Shown here piece after piece: positions 54,860-63,978 of a stretch of 64,000 bases of DNA; position 1 is the first letter of the stretch, and each line of letters begins with the position of its first letter. A program made the translations under genes and the position numbers. The notes beneath the pieces were generated by a model, which did no database searches, was not told the origin of the DNA, and saw nothing but the letters and a program-made list of their open reading frames with translations. Location: contig NZ_JAUSZI010000002.1 of NCBI RefSeq assembly GCF_030817415.1, positions 8,370,001 through 8,434,000 of the forward strand, in the 5' to 3' direction. The DNA is from Streptomyces umbrinus. Its GTDB lineage: Bacteria; Actinomycetota; Actinomycetes; Streptomycetales; Streptomycetaceae.

Positions 54860-57565
54860 CTACAACCCGTACCGCTCCCGCGCTTCCTTCACCGCGGAAG
54901 CCGGCACCTCACCCCGCCGAGCAAGCTGCGCCAGCGCCGCCACGACGATCGACTGCGCGTCGACACCGAAGTGCCGGCGAGCGGCCTCACGGGTGTCGGA
55001 CAGGCCGAACCCGTCCGCGCCGAGCGAGGAGTAGTCCTGCTCGACCCACTGCGCGATCTGGTCGGGCACCTGCCGCATGTAGTCGGAGACCGCGAGGACG
55101 GGCCCCTCGGCACCCTGCAGCGCCTGACGGACGTACGGCACCCGGTCCTCGCCGCGCAGCAGCGCCGCGTCGGCCTCCAGGGCGTCCCGCCGCAGCTCGG
55201 TCCAGGACGTGGCGGACCAGACGTCCGCGGCCACGCCCCACTCCTCGGCGAGCAGCCTCTGCGCCTCCAGGACCCAGTGGATCGCCGTGCCGGAGCCCAG
55301 CAGCTGGATGCGCGAGGCGTTGGCGGCGTTGACCTGGACGCCGGCCGACTCCGCCGTGTTGAAGCGGTAGAGGCCCTTGACGATGCCCTCGTCGATACCG
55401 AGACCCGACGGCTTCGCGGGCTGCGGGATCGGCTCGTTGTAGACGGTGAGGTAGTAGAAGACGTTCTGGTCCTCGCCGGGCGCCGCCTCGCCGTACATAC
55501 GGCGCAGACCGTCCTTGACGATCGTCGCGACCTCGTACGCGAACGCCGGGTCGTACGACAGGGCGGCCGGGTTGGTCGCCGCGATGACCGGCGAGTGCCC
55601 GTCCGCGTGCTGCAGGCCCTCGCCCGTCAGCGTCGTACGGCCCGCGGTGGCGCCGACGAGGAAACCGCGGCCGAGCTGGTCGCCGAGCTGCCACATCTGG
55701 TCGGCCGTGCGCTGCCAGCCGAACATCGAGTAGAAGATGTAGAACGGGATCATCGTCTCGCCGTGCGTGGAGTACGCGGTGGACGCGGCGATGAAGTCGG
55801 CCATCGAACCGGCCTCGGTGATCCCCTCGTTGAGGATCTGGCCGTCCTTGGCCTCCTTGTAGTACATCAGCTGGTCACGGTCGACCGGCTCGTACGTCTG
55901 ACCCTTCGGCGAGTAGATGCCGAGGGACGGGAAGAGGCTCTCCATGCCGAAGGTGCGCGCCTCGTCGGGGACGATCGGCACCCAGCGCTTGCCGGACGTC
56001 TTGTCGCGGACCAGGTCCTTGACCAGGCGTACGAAGGCCATGGTCGTCGCCACGTTCTGCGAGCCGGAGCCCTTGTCGAAGGCCGCGAACGCCTTGTCGG
56101 CGGGGGCGGGCAGCGGGGCGACCGCGTGCGTACGGCGTGCCGGGGCCGGACCGCCGAGGGCCGCGCGGCGCTCCTGGAGGTAGCGGACCTCGGGGGAGTC
56201 GGCGCCCGGGTGGCCGTAGGGGACCACACCGTCGACGAAGTCGCTGTCCTTGATGGGCAGTTCGAGCAGGTCACGCATCTGCTTGAACTCGTCCGTCGAC
56301 AGCTTCTTCATCTGGTGGTTGGCGTTCTTCGAGGCGAAGCCCTCGCCGAGCGTGAAGCCCTTGACCGTCTGGGCCAGGATGACCGTGGGCGCGCCCTTGT
56401 GCTCGACGGCCGCCTTGTAGGCCGCGTACACCTTGCGCGCCTCGTGACCACCGCGCGAGAGGTGGAAGCACTCCAGGATCTTGTCGTCGCTGAGCAGCTT
56501 CGCCAGCTCGACGAGCGCCGGGTCGGAGCCGAAGAAGTCCTGGCGGATGTAGGCGGCGTCACGGGTCTGGTACGTCTGCACCTGCGCGTCCGGGACCTCA
56601 CGGAGGCGGCGGACGAGGGCGCCGGTGGTGTCGAGCCGGAACAGCTCGTCCCAGGCGTTGCCCCACAGCGACTTGATGACGTTCCAGCCGGCGCCGCGGA
56701 ACTGGGCCTCCAGCTCCTGCACGATCTTGAAGTTCGCGCGGACCGGGCCGTCGAGGCGCTGGAGGTTGCAGTTGATGACGAAGGTCAGGTTGTCCAGACC
56801 CTCGCGGGAGGCGAGTGCGAGTGCCGCCGTCGACTCCGGCTCGTCCATCTCGCCGTCACCGAGGAAGGCCCAGACGTGCGACTGGGACACGTCCTTGATG
56901 CCGCGGTTGGTCAGATAGCGGTTGAAGCGCGCCTGGTAGATCGCCGACAGCGGGCCGAGGCCCATCGACACCGTCGGGAACTCCCAGAGCCACGGTAGGC
57001 GCCGCGGGTGCGGGTACGACGGGAGGCCGTTGCCGCCCGCCTCCTGGCGGAAGTTGTCGAGGTGCGTTTCGTTCAGCCGGCCGTCGAGGAAGGCGCGGGC
57101 GTAGATGCCGGGGGAGGCGTGGCCCTGGATGTAGAGCTGGTCGCCGGACCCGTCGGCCTCCTTGCCCTTGAAGAAGTGGTTGAAGCCCGTCTCGTAGAGC
57201 CAGGCCGCGGAGGCGAAGGTGGCGATGTGGCCGCCGACGCCGTGTTTCGCGCCCCGGGTCACCATCGCGGCCGCGTTCCAGCGGTTCCACGCGGTGATCC
57301 TGCGCTCCATCGCCTCGTCGCCGTCCACGGTGGGTTCGGCGGCGGTCGGGATGGTGTTGACGTAGTCGGTCTCAAGCAGCTTGGGCAGCGCGAGGCCGTT
57401 GCCCTCGGCACGCTCCAGCGTGCGCCGCATCAGGTACGCGGCACGGTGCGGCCCGGCCGCCTTGGCGACGGCGTCCAGGGAGGCCTGCCATTCGGCGGTC
57501 TCCTCCGGATCACGGTCCGGGAGCTGGTCGAGCTCGCTCGGCTGGATTGCGGTGGGGTCGGTCAT
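54860..57565 (-). CDS. aceE: Pyruvate dehydrogenase E1 component, homodimeric
   Basis: 901 residues. The thiamine-diphosphate motif is GDGEMDEPESTAALALASRE (about 233-252) followed by LDNLTFVINCNLQRLDGPVR. HIATFASAAWLYETGFNHFF (about 113-132) and the FHLSRGGHEARKVYAA loop are typical of the single-chain E1. It decarboxylates pyruvate and passes acetyl to lipoyl-E2. The ATG at 57565 follows GGAAGG. In actinobacteria such E1 works with an E2 shared with 2-oxoglutarate dehydrogenase, here probably the 58866 gene. A candidate operator lies 125-141 bp upstream. Confidence 0.96.
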   Translation of the reverse strand: MTDPTAIQPSELDQLPDRDPEETAEWQASLDAVAKAAGPHRAAYLMRRTLERAEGNGLALPKLLETDYVNTIPTAAEPTVDGDEAMERRITAWNRWNAAAMVTRGAKHGVGGHIATFASAAWLYETGFNHFFKGKEADGSGDQLYIQGHASPGIYARAFLDGRLNETHLDNFRQEAGGNGLPSYPHPRRLPWLWEFPTVSMGLGPLSAIYQARFNRYLTNRGIKDVSQSHVWAFLGDGEMDEPESTAALALASREGLDNLTFVINCNLQRLDGPVRANFKIVQELEAQFRGAGWNVIKSLWGNAWDELFRLDTTGALVRRLREVPDAQVQTYQTRDAAYIRQDFFGSDPALVELAKLLSDDKILECFHLSRGGHEARKVYAAYKAAVEHKGAPTVILAQTVKGFTLGEGFASKNANHQMKKLSTDEFKQMRDLLELPIKDSDFVDGVVPYGHPGADSPEVRYLQERRAALGGPAPARRTHAVAPLPAPADKAFAAFDKGSGSQNVATTMAFVRLVKDLVRDKTSGKRWVPIVPDEARTFGMESLFPSLGIYSPKGQTYEPVDRDQLMYYKEAKDGQILNEGITEAGSMADFIAASTAYSTHGETMIPFYIFYSMFGWQRTADQMWQLGDQLGRGFLVGATAGRTTLTGEGLQHADGHSPVIAATNPAALSYDPAFAYEVATIVKDGLRRMYGEAAPGEDQNVFYYLTVYNEPIPQPAKPSGLGIDEGIVKGLYRFNTAESAGVQVNAANASRIQLLGSGTAIHWVLEAQRLLAEEWGVAADVWSATSWTELRRDALEADAALLRGEDRVPYVRQALQGAEGPVLAVSDYMRQVPDQIAQWVEQDYSSLGADGFGLSDTREAARRHFGVDAQSIVVAALAQLARRGEVPASAVKEARERYGL

Positions 57566-57689
57566 TGCGCCGCCTTCCGGATGCGGAGGGGGGTTCCCTC
57601 GTCGGCAAGGGGTTTTCGGGGGTGCCCTTGGTCTTTGGCAGGACAGGGCGGCAGGCTCTGGTGGGAGCCCGCCGATGACTGTAACTCGC

Positions 57690-57706
57690 TGATCGATGAT
57701 CGATCA
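57690..57706. promoter_or_regulatory. Palindrome TGATCGATGATCGATCA upstream of aceE
   Basis: A 17-bp near-perfect palindrome (only the centre base breaks symmetry), located 125-141 bp before the aceE start. Its TCGATCA half recurs in the lpd upstream region. The rest of the 290-bp gap 57566-57855 shows no gene. Confidence 0.5.
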
Positions 57707-57855
57707 AAGGGTTGAAGGGCAAAACCTCTTGATCACGAGAAAGTAGGCACGGGGTGTCTCGGCGCAGGGCACCGCGTGCCTTGTTTTCGCAGGTGAGGGT
57801 ACTTCTGAGCGGGCTTGTGCTCCGGTGTTCCGGGCCCGCCGCGCGGCGGGCGTGG

Positions 57856-58494
57856 CTAGGAAGGCTCGCTGCCCGTCCTCGGCGCGCAGCCCAGCACATG
57901 CGCCTTCACCAGCTCCGCGATCAGCGGGTCCCGGCGGCGGAACGCCTCCACCAGGGCCTCGTGCTCCTCCGCGTACGACTGCTGGACCGTGCCCAGCCAG
58001 CGGATCGACAGGGCCGTGAAGACCTCGATGCCGAGGCCCTCCCAGGTGTGCAGCAGCACGGAGTTGCCCGCGGCACGCACCAGCTCGCGGTGGAAGGCCA
58101 CCGTGTGGCGGACCTGGCCGGTGCCGTCGGCCTTGCGGTCGGCCTCGTACAGGGCGGTGACGTGCGGCTCCAGCGACGTGCAGTCGGCGGCCAGCCGCTC
58201 GGCGGCCAGCTCGGCCGCGATGGCCTCCAGACCGGCCCGCACGGGGTAGCTCTCCTCCAGGTCCGCCGCGGTGAGGTTGCGTACGCGTACGCCCTTGTTG
58301 GGGGCCGACTCGATCAGGCGCAGCGACTCCAGCTCGCGCAGGGCCTCCCGCACGGGGGTCTGGCTGACCTCCAGCTCGGTGGCGATCCGGCGCTCCACGA
58401 TCCGCTCGCCCGGCTTCCAGCGACCGCTGACGATCCCCTCCACGATGTGCTCGCGGATCTGTTCGCGGAGCGAGTGGACGACGGGCGCGGTCAT
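57856..58494 (-). CDS. GntR/FadR-family transcriptional regulator
   Basis: 212 residues. The winged helix is in about 10-70 (SLREQIREHIVEGIVSGRWK, then ELEVSQTPVREALRELESLR) and a FadR-type FCD ligand domain in about 80-200 (YPVRAGLEAIAAELAAERLA; HTVAFHRELVRAAGNSVLLH; EEHEALVEAFRRRD). Three His/Asp residues in FCD domains often bind a metal that holds a carboxylate ligand, so pyruvate, lactate or another organic acid is a plausible effector given the aceE neighbour. The ATG at 58494 is used. Candidate operator at 58538. Confidence 0.9.
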   Translation of the reverse strand: MTAPVVHSLREQIREHIVEGIVSGRWKPGERIVERRIATELEVSQTPVREALRELESLRLIESAPNKGVRVRNLTAADLEESYPVRAGLEAIAAELAAERLAADCTSLEPHVTALYEADRKADGTGQVRHTVAFHRELVRAAGNSVLLHTWEGLGIEVFTALSIRWLGTVQQSYAEEHEALVEAFRRRDPLIAELVKAHVLGCAPRTGSEPS

Positions 58495-58537
58495 TGGGGC
58501 TCCTTCGGCGGGGGCCGCTCGGGCCCCGAGGCGTTGA

Positions 58538-58548
58538 CTTCTAGACAA
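58538..58548. promoter_or_regulatory. Candidate GntR operator
   Basis: CTTCTAGACAA contains a TCTAGA palindromic core, 44-54 bp before the GntR start. GntR/FadR proteins commonly bind short T-G-T-C-T-A-G-A-C-A-type sites. The base is AT-rich for this genome (ACTTCTAGACAATAAAG). Confidence 0.35.
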
Positions 58549-58684
58549 TAAAGCCGTGGGTCCCTTCGGGAAGGGTGTGCGGGGGTGCTTTGGTGCAGGT
58601 GAGATGAGACTTACACGTGGTGCTCCGCCGGGGGCGCGTGACGGGGGGGGTGCTGCGGTGGTACGGCGGGTGCGGGTTCGTTGT

Positions 58685-58777
58685 GGCTGGTCGCGCAGTT
58701 CCCCGCGCCCCTGAAAGCGGGGCTGCGCCCCTGGCTTTTATCTTTTAGGGGCGCGGGGAACTGCGCGACCAGCCCCC
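58685..58777. repeat. Largest GCGCAGTTCCCC inverted-repeat pair, between GntR and sucB
   Basis: GGCTGGTCGCGCAGTTCCCC and on to 58712 is matched by its reverse complement at 58747-58774, 28 bp per arm, separated by 34 bases holding a GCGGGGCTGCGCCCCT-type hairpin. The rest of 58495-58865 holds only the GntR upstream region and a terminator. Confidence 0.85.
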
Positions 58778-58806
58778 ACCGGCCCGCGGCCTGGCCACAA
58801 CGCAAA

Positions 58807-58840
58807 GGTGCCCCCGCCCGGAAACCCGGGCAGGGGCACC
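58807..58840. terminator. Terminator of the lpd-sucB operon
   Basis: GGTGCCCCCGCCCGG pairs with CCGGGCAGGGGCACC, a stem of about 14 bp with one mismatch around AAAC, 26 bp after the sucB stop. Confidence 0.85.
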
Positions 58841-58865
58841 TCGTCGTGCGATGCGGCGGCGGAGC

Positions 58866-60674
58866 CTAAAGGCCGAGCTCGACCTCGAACTCGCCCGCCT
58901 CCAGGATCGCCTTGACCGCCGTCAGATAGCGGGCGGCGTCCGCGCCGTCCACCAGGCGGTGGTCGTAGGAGAGCGTCAGGTAGGTCATGTCGCGGACGCC
59001 GATGACCGTACCCTCCTCCGTCTCGATGACGGCCGGACGCTTGACCGTCGCGCCGATGCCCAGGATCGCGACCTGGTTCGGCGGCACGATGATCGTGTCG
59101 AAGAGCGCGCCGCGCGAGCCGGTGTTCGAGATCGTGAAGGTCGCGCCGGACAGCTCGTCCGGAGTGATCTTGTTGGCCCGGACCTTGCCCGCCAGGTCGG
59201 CGGTGGCCTTCGCGATGCCGGCGATGTTGAGGTCGCCCGCGTGCTTGATGACCGGGGTCATCAGGCCCTTCTCGGAGTCCACCGCGATACCGACGTTCTC
59301 GGTGTCGAAGTAGGTGATCGTGCCCTCTTCGACGTTGATCCGGGCGTTGACGGCCGGGTGGGCCTTCAGCGCCTGGGCCGCCGCCTTCACGTAGAACGGC
59401 ATCGGGGAGAGCTTGACGCCCTCGCGCGCGGCGAAGGAGTCCTTGGCCTGCGCGCGCAGCCGCATCAGCCGCGTGACGTCGACCTCGACGACCGAGGACA
59501 GCTGGGCCTGCTCGTGCAGGGCCTTGACCATGTTGTCGCCGATGACCTTGCGGATGCGGGGCATCTTCACGGTCTGGCCGCGGAGGGGAGAGGCCTCCAG
59601 GGCCGGCGCCTTCTTGGCGGTGCTCGGGGCGGCAGCGGCCGGAGCCGGAGCGGCCGCGGCGGCCTTCGCGGCCTCGGCGGCGGCGAGGACGTCCTGCTTG
59701 CGGATACGGCCGCCGACGCCGGTGCCCTTGACGGTGCCCAGGTCGACGCCGTTCTCGGCGGCGAGCTTGCGCACCAGCGGGGTCACGTACGCGCCGTCGT
59801 CACCGGAGGCCGCGGCGGGAGCCGGGGCCGGGGTGACGGGAGCGGGAGCCGGCACCGGCGCGACCGGAGCCGGGTCGGGGGCCGGGGTCGTCTGCTGCTG
59901 CGGGGCGGGAGCCGAAGGCGCCTGCGGAGCCGGAGCAGCGGGGGCCGGAGCCGGAGCCGCGGGAGCTGCCGGAGCCGGGGCCGGGGCAGCGGCGGCGGGC
60001 GCCGGAGCCGGGGCGGCCGGGGCCGGTGCGGCGGCCGGAGCCGCGCCCGGGGCGCCGATGACGGCGAGCTTCGCGCCGACCTCGGCGGTCTCGTCCTCGG
60101 CGACCACGATCTCCAGGAGTACGCCGGCGACCGGCGCGGGGATCTCGGTGTCGACCTTGTCCGTGGAGACCTCGAGCAGCGGCTCGTCCTCCGCGACCTC
60201 CTCGCCGACCTCCTTGAGCCACCGGGTGACGGTGCCCTCGGTGACCGACTCGCCCAGCGCGGGGAGGACCACGTCGGTGCCCTCGGCACTGCCGCCACCG
60301 GAGGCGGCTGCGGCGGTCGGGGCCGGCGCCGGAGCGGCGGCCTCGGTGGACGGGGTGGCCTGCGGAGCCGGCTCGGGAGCGGCGGCCGGGGCCGGAGCCT
60401 CGGCGGCAGCGGGAGCCGGGGCGGCAGGTGCGCCGGAGCCGTCGTCGATGACGGCCAGCTCGGCGCCGACCTCGACCGTCTCGTCCTCGGCGACCTTGAT
60501 GGAGGCGAGCACGCCGGCGGCAGGGGAGGGGATCTCGGTGTCGACCTTGTCGGTGGACACCTCGAGCAGCGGCTCGTCGGCCTCGACGCGCTCGCCCTCG
60601 GCCTTCAGCCAGCGGGTGACAGTGCCCTCGGTGACGCTCTCGCCGAGCGCCGGAAGGGTTACGGAAACCGCCAT
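58866..60674 (-). CDS. sucB: Dihydrolipoamide acyltransferase (E2) with two lipoyl domains
   Basis: 602 residues. Two lipoyl domains each carry the lipoylated Lys in [11 protein letters not shown] (Lys43 and about Lys176). Long Ala/Pro linkers separate them. A peripheral subunit-binding domain follows ([38 protein letters not shown], about 290-330) and a catalytic acyltransferase core ends with [17 protein letters not shown] (active His-Asp). In actinobacteria this E2 serves pyruvate dehydrogenase and often also 2-oxoglutarate dehydrogenase (DlaT-like), so the name sucB is by convention. It is cotranscribed with lpd, 67 bp upstream. It needs LipA/LipB. Confidence 0.94.
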   Translation of the reverse strand: MAVSVTLPALGESVTEGTVTRWLKAEGERVEADEPLLEVSTDKVDTEIPSPAAGVLASIKVAEDETVEVGAELAVIDDGSGAPAAPAPAAAEAPAPAAAPEPAPQATPSTEAAAPAPAPTAAAASGGGSAEGTDVVLPALGESVTEGTVTRWLKEVGEEVAEDEPLLEVSTDKVDTEIPAPVAGVLLEIVVAEDETAEVGAKLAVIGAPGAAPAAAPAPAAPAPAPAAAAPAPAPAAPAAPAPAPAAPAPQAPSAPAPQQQTTPAPDPAPVAPVPAPAPVTPAPAPAAASGDDGAYVTPLVRKLAAENGVDLGTVKGTGVGGRIRKQDVLAAAEAAKAAAAAPAPAAAAPSTAKKAPALEASPLRGQTVKMPRIRKVIGDNMVKALHEQAQLSSVVEVDVTRLMRLRAQAKDSFAAREGVKLSPMPFYVKAAAQALKAHPAVNARINVEEGTITYFDTENVGIAVDSEKGLMTPVIKHAGDLNIAGIAKATADLAGKVRANKITPDELSGATFTISNTGSRGALFDTIIVPPNQVAILGIGATVKRPAVIETEEGTVIGVRDMTYLTLSYDHRLVDGADAARYLTAVKAILEAGEFEVELGL

Positions 60675-60741
60675 GGTTTCGGTTGCTCCTTACGAATTGC
60701 GGAAGTCTGTGTCGTCGCGTCGTGAGTTGACCGAGGGTCGG

Positions 60742-62130
60742 TCAGTCGTGCGAGTGCAGCGGCTTGCCGGCGAGAGCGAGGTGGGCCTCGCCCATCGCCT
60801 CGTTCTGCGTGGGGTGAGCGTGGATGAGCTGCGCGACCTCGGCGGGCAGCGCCTCCCAGTTGTAGATCAGCTGGGCCTCGCCCACCTGCTCGCCCATGCG
60901 GTCGCCGACCATGTGGACGCCGACCACGGCACCGTCCTTGACCTGGACGAGCTTGATCTCGCCCGCGGTCTTGAGGATCTTGCTCTTGCCGTTGCCCGCG
61001 AGGTTGTACTTCAGAGCGACGACCTTGTCCGCACCGTAGATCTCCTTGGCCTTGGCCTCGGTGATACCGACGGAGGCGACCTCGGGGTGGCAGTACGTCA
61101 CCCGCGGCACGCCGTCGTAGTCGATCGGAACGGTCTTCAGACCGGCGAGACGCTCCGCGACCAGGATGCCCTCGGCGAAGCCGACGTGCGCGAGCTGGAG
61201 CGTCGGGACCAGGTCACCGACGGCCGAGATGGTCGGCACGTTCGTGCGCATGTACTCGTCGACGAGGACGTAGCCGCGGTCCAGCGCGACGCCCTGCTCC
61301 TCGTAGCCGAGACCGGCGGAGACCGGCCCGCGGCCGATGGCGACCAGGAGGATCTCGGCCTCGAAGGTCTTGCCGTCGGCCAGGGTCACGCGGACGCCGT
61401 CCTGCGTGTACTCGGCCTTCTCGAAGAACGTGCCGAGGTTGAACTTGATGCCGCGCTTGCGGAAGGCGCGCTCAAGAAGCTTGGAGCTGTTCTCGTCCTC
61501 CACCGGCACGAGGTGCTTGAGGCCCTCGATGACCGTGACGTCGGTGCCGAAGGACTTCCACGCGGAGGCGAACTCGACGCCGATGACGCCGCCGCCCAGC
61601 ACGATCGCGGACTGCGGGACGCGGTCCAGCTTCAGCGCGTGGTCCGAGGAGACGATGCGGTTGCCGTCGATCTCCAGGCCCGGCAGCGACTTCGGCACGG
61701 AGCCGGTCGCGAGGAGCACGTGACGGCCCTGGATGCGCTGGCCGTTGACGTCCACGGAGGTCGGGGACGACAGACGGCCCTCACCCTCGATGTACGTCAC
61801 CTTGCGCGAGGCCACGAGGCCCTGCAGGCCCTTGTAGAGGCCGCTGATCACGTCGTCCTTGTACTTGTGGACGGCGTTGATGTCGATGCCCTGGAAAGTC
61901 GTCAGGACGCCGTACTGGTCCGCCTCGCGTGCCTGGTCGGCGATCTCGCCGGCATGCAGCAGGGCCTTGGTGGGAATGCAGCCGTTGTGCAGGCAGGTGC
62001 CGCCGAGCTTGTTCTTCTCGATCAGGGCGACGTCCAGGCCCAGCTGCGCTCCGCGCAGGGCCGCGGCGTAGCCGCCGCTACCACCGCCGAGGATCACTAG
62101 GTCGAAAACGGTGCTGGCGTCGTTCGCCAC
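60742..62130 (-). CDS. lpd: Dihydrolipoamide dehydrogenase (E3)
   Basis: 462 residues. FAD motif FDLVILGGGSGGYAAALRGA at the N-terminus; redox disulfide in NKLGGTCLHNGCIPTKALLH (about 40-59, CxxxxC); NAD motif SAIVLGGGVIGVEFASAWKS (about 175-195); and the C-terminal HAHPTQNEAMGEAHLALAG with the catalytic His-Glu pair. It reoxidises dihydrolipoyl groups on E2, giving NADH. The start is the GTG at 62130 with GGAGG seven bases upstream; the frame continues 59 codons further but without a ribosome site. It heads the lpd-sucB operon. Confidence 0.96.
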   Translation of the reverse strand: MANDASTVFDLVILGGGSGGYAAALRGAQLGLDVALIEKNKLGGTCLHNGCIPTKALLHAGEIADQAREADQYGVLTTFQGIDINAVHKYKDDVISGLYKGLQGLVASRKVTYIEGEGRLSSPTSVDVNGQRIQGRHVLLATGSVPKSLPGLEIDGNRIVSSDHALKLDRVPQSAIVLGGGVIGVEFASAWKSFGTDVTVIEGLKHLVPVEDENSSKLLERAFRKRGIKFNLGTFFEKAEYTQDGVRVTLADGKTFEAEILLVAIGRGPVSAGLGYEEQGVALDRGYVLVDEYMRTNVPTISAVGDLVPTLQLAHVGFAEGILVAERLAGLKTVPIDYDGVPRVTYCHPEVASVGITEAKAKEIYGADKVVALKYNLAGNGKSKILKTAGEIKLVQVKDGAVVGVHMVGDRMGEQVGEAQLIYNWEALPAEVAQLIHAHPTQNEAMGEAHLALAGKPLHSHD

Positions 62131-62296
62131 GTCACGTCCTCCATGCATGTGCGCCGTACGCCGGTCTGCGTCGACCGGGCGGCGGCTGGTGTCCGGCCGC
62201 TCTTTCTTCGGCCCTGAGGTGGGCCCTGTCCTGCCGAGAACCCATCTTCGCACCTGTCGGCGCCGAGCGGGACGCCGGGCCGGGCAGTGAGACGTC

Positions 62297-62306
62297 TGAT
62301 CGATCA
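62297..62306. promoter_or_regulatory. TGATCGATCA palindrome upstream of lpd
   Basis: A perfect 10-bp palindrome 167-176 bp before the lpd start. Its TCGATCA half equals each arm of the palindrome upstream of aceE (57690-57706). A shared regulator of E1 and E2/E3 genes is possible but is not shown by sequence alone. Confidence 0.4.
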
Positions 62307-62320
62307 CACGGCGCCCCGTG

Positions 62321-62376
62321 AGGGGCGCGGGGCTGTATCGATTTACGGCTCCGCCGTGTGGGCGCGATCAGCCCCC
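62321..62376. repeat. Intergenic repeat of the GGGGCGCGGGGCTGTNTCGATTT family (copy 2)
   Basis: AGGGGCGCGGGGCTGTATCG followed by ATTTACGGCTCCGCCGTGTG and then GGCGCGATCAGCCCCC matches the copy at 28487-28540 at most positions. It lies between pepA and lpd, next to the pepA terminator. Confidence 0.7.
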
Positions 62377-62412
62377 CCGGTCCGCACCCGCCGTACAACG
62401 GGTGCGGACCGG
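62377..62412. terminator. Terminator of pepA
   Basis: CCGGTCCGCACCCG pairs with CGGGTGCGGACCGG, a 14-bp perfect stem around CCGTACAA, 16 bp after the pepA stop. Confidence 0.85.
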
Positions 62413-62427
62413 GCCACTGGGCGGGCC

Positions 62428-63978
62428 TCAGCCCAAATCACCCGCGGCCGTGATCTCCGCCAGCCGCACGAGAGTCCGTACGGCAGACCCCGTCCCGCCC
62501 TTGGGCGTGTAACCGAACGGCCCCTGCTCATTGAAGGCAGGCCCCGCGATGTCGAGGTGCGCCCACGTGATCCCCTCGCCCACGAACTCCTTGAGGAAGA
62601 GTCCGGCGACCAGTCCGCCGCCGTACCGCTCGCCCATGTTGGCGATGTCGGCGGTGGGGGAGTCCATCCCCTTCTTCAGGTGGTCCGGCAGCGGCATCGG
62701 CCACGCCGCCTCGCCGACCTCCTCGGCAGCCTCGTACACCGCCGTACGGAACGAGTCGTCGTTCGCCATGACGCCGAAAGTCCGGTTGCCCAGCGCCAGC
62801 ATCATCGCGCCGGTCAGCGTCGCCACGTCGACGATCGCGTCCGGGGTCTCCTCGGAGGCCTTGGCGAGCGCGTCGGCGAGGACGAGCCGGCCCTCGGCGT
62901 CGGTGTTGAGGACCTCGACGGTCTTGCCGCTGTACATGCGCAGCACGTCGCCGGGGCGGGTCGCGGAACCGGAGGGCATGTTCTCGGCGAGCGCGAGCCA
63001 GCCGGTCACGTTGACCTCGAGGCCCAGCCGCGAGGCGGCGACGACCGCGGCGAACACGGCGGCGGCGCCGCTCATGTCGCACTTCATCGTCTCGTTGTGC
63101 CCGGCCGGCTTCAGCGAGATGCCGCCCGAGTCGTAGGTGATGCCCTTGCCGACGAAGGCGAGGTGCTTCTTGGCCTTGGAGGAGGTGTACGAGAGCTTCA
63201 CCAGGCGGGGCGCGGACGTGGAACCGACACCGACGCCGAGGATGCCGCCGTAGCCGCCCTTCTCCAGGGCCTTCTCGTCGAGCACCTGCACCTTGATGCC
63301 GTGCTCCTTGGCCGCGGCCTGCGCGACGGCCGCGAAGGCCTCCGGGTTCAGGTCGTTCGGCGGGGTGTTGATGAGGTCACGGGCGCGGTTCAGCTCCTCG
63401 GACACGGCGGTGGCGCGCTCGATGGCCGCCTTGAACGCCTTGTCGCGGGGCTTGCCGCCGAGCAGCGTGACCTCGGCGAGCGGGGCCTTGCCGTTCTTGG
63501 CGTCCTTCCCGCTGCCGTTGCTCTTGCCGTTCTCCTTGTAGACGTCGAAGGAGTACGCGCCGAGCAGCGCGCCCTCGCCGACGGCGCCCGCGTCGGCGGC
63601 GTCCTCGATCGGCAGGGCGAAGGCGGCCTTCTTCGAACCGGCGAGGGCACGTGCGGCGACACCGGCCGCGCGGCGCAGGGTCTCCCCGGAGAAGGAACCG
63701 TCCTTCTCCGGCAGAGCACCGAGACCGACCGCCAGCACGAGCGGGGCCTTGAAGCCGGACGGAGCCGGCAGCTTCGTCACCTCGCCCTCGCCGCCCGAGG
63801 CGCCGAGGGTCTCCAGAACGCCGGCGAGCCTGCCGTCGTACGCCTTGTCCACGGCCTCGGCGCCCGGTGCCACGACCAGGTCCCCGGACTTGGGCCCGGT
63901 GCCCTTGGCGACACCGACGACGATGGCGTCGACCCGCAGGCCGGGCGCCGCGGCGGTGCTGAGAGTGAGAGCAGTCAC
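62428..63978 (-). CDS. pepA: Leucyl aminopeptidase (M17)
   Basis: 516 residues. The M17 signature NTDAEGRLVLADALAKA (about 346-362) contains the metal-binding Asp and Glu residues, and the Lys/Asp pair before it is in VGKGITYDSGGISLKPAGHN (about 274-293). The N-terminal half is the macro-domain-like dimerisation part. The enzyme is a hexamer with two metal ions that removes N-terminal Leu and other residues. The start is the GTG at 63978 near the window end; upstream context is not visible. It transcribes toward lpd, which follows after 298 bp. Confidence 0.95.
   Translation of the reverse strand: MTALTLSTAAAPGLRVDAIVVGVAKGTGPKSGDLVVAPGAEAVDKAYDGRLAGVLETLGASGGEGEVTKLPAPSGFKAPLVLAVGLGALPEKDGSFSGETLRRAAGVAARALAGSKKAAFALPIEDAADAGAVGEGALLGAYSFDVYKENGKSNGSGKDAKNGKAPLAEVTLLGGKPRDKAFKAAIERATAVSEELNRARDLINTPPNDLNPEAFAAVAQAAAKEHGIKVQVLDEKALEKGGYGGILGVGVGSTSAPRLVKLSYTSSKAKKHLAFVGKGITYDSGGISLKPAGHNETMKCDMSGAAAVFAAVVAASRLGLEVNVTGWLALAENMPSGSATRPGDVLRMYSGKTVEVLNTDAEGRLVLADALAKASEETPDAIVDVATLTGAMMLALGNRTFGVMANDDSFRTAVYEAAEEVGEAAWPMPLPDHLKKGMDSPTADIANMGERYGGGLVAGLFLKEFVGEGITWAHLDIAGPAFNEQGPFGYTPKGGTGSAVRTLVRLAEITAAGDLG

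Noticed and set aside
54719..56998. Plus-strand 759-codon frame over aceE
   Set aside because: Shadow of aceE with Arg/Val/Glu bias and no homology features; its start lies inside the dispersed repeat.
59413..62100. Plus-strand 895-codon frame over sucB and lpd
   Set aside because: Its composition is Ala/Gly/Ser-rich because it is antisense to the Ala/Pro linkers of E2; the minus strand carries well-defined lipoyl, catalytic and FAD motifs.
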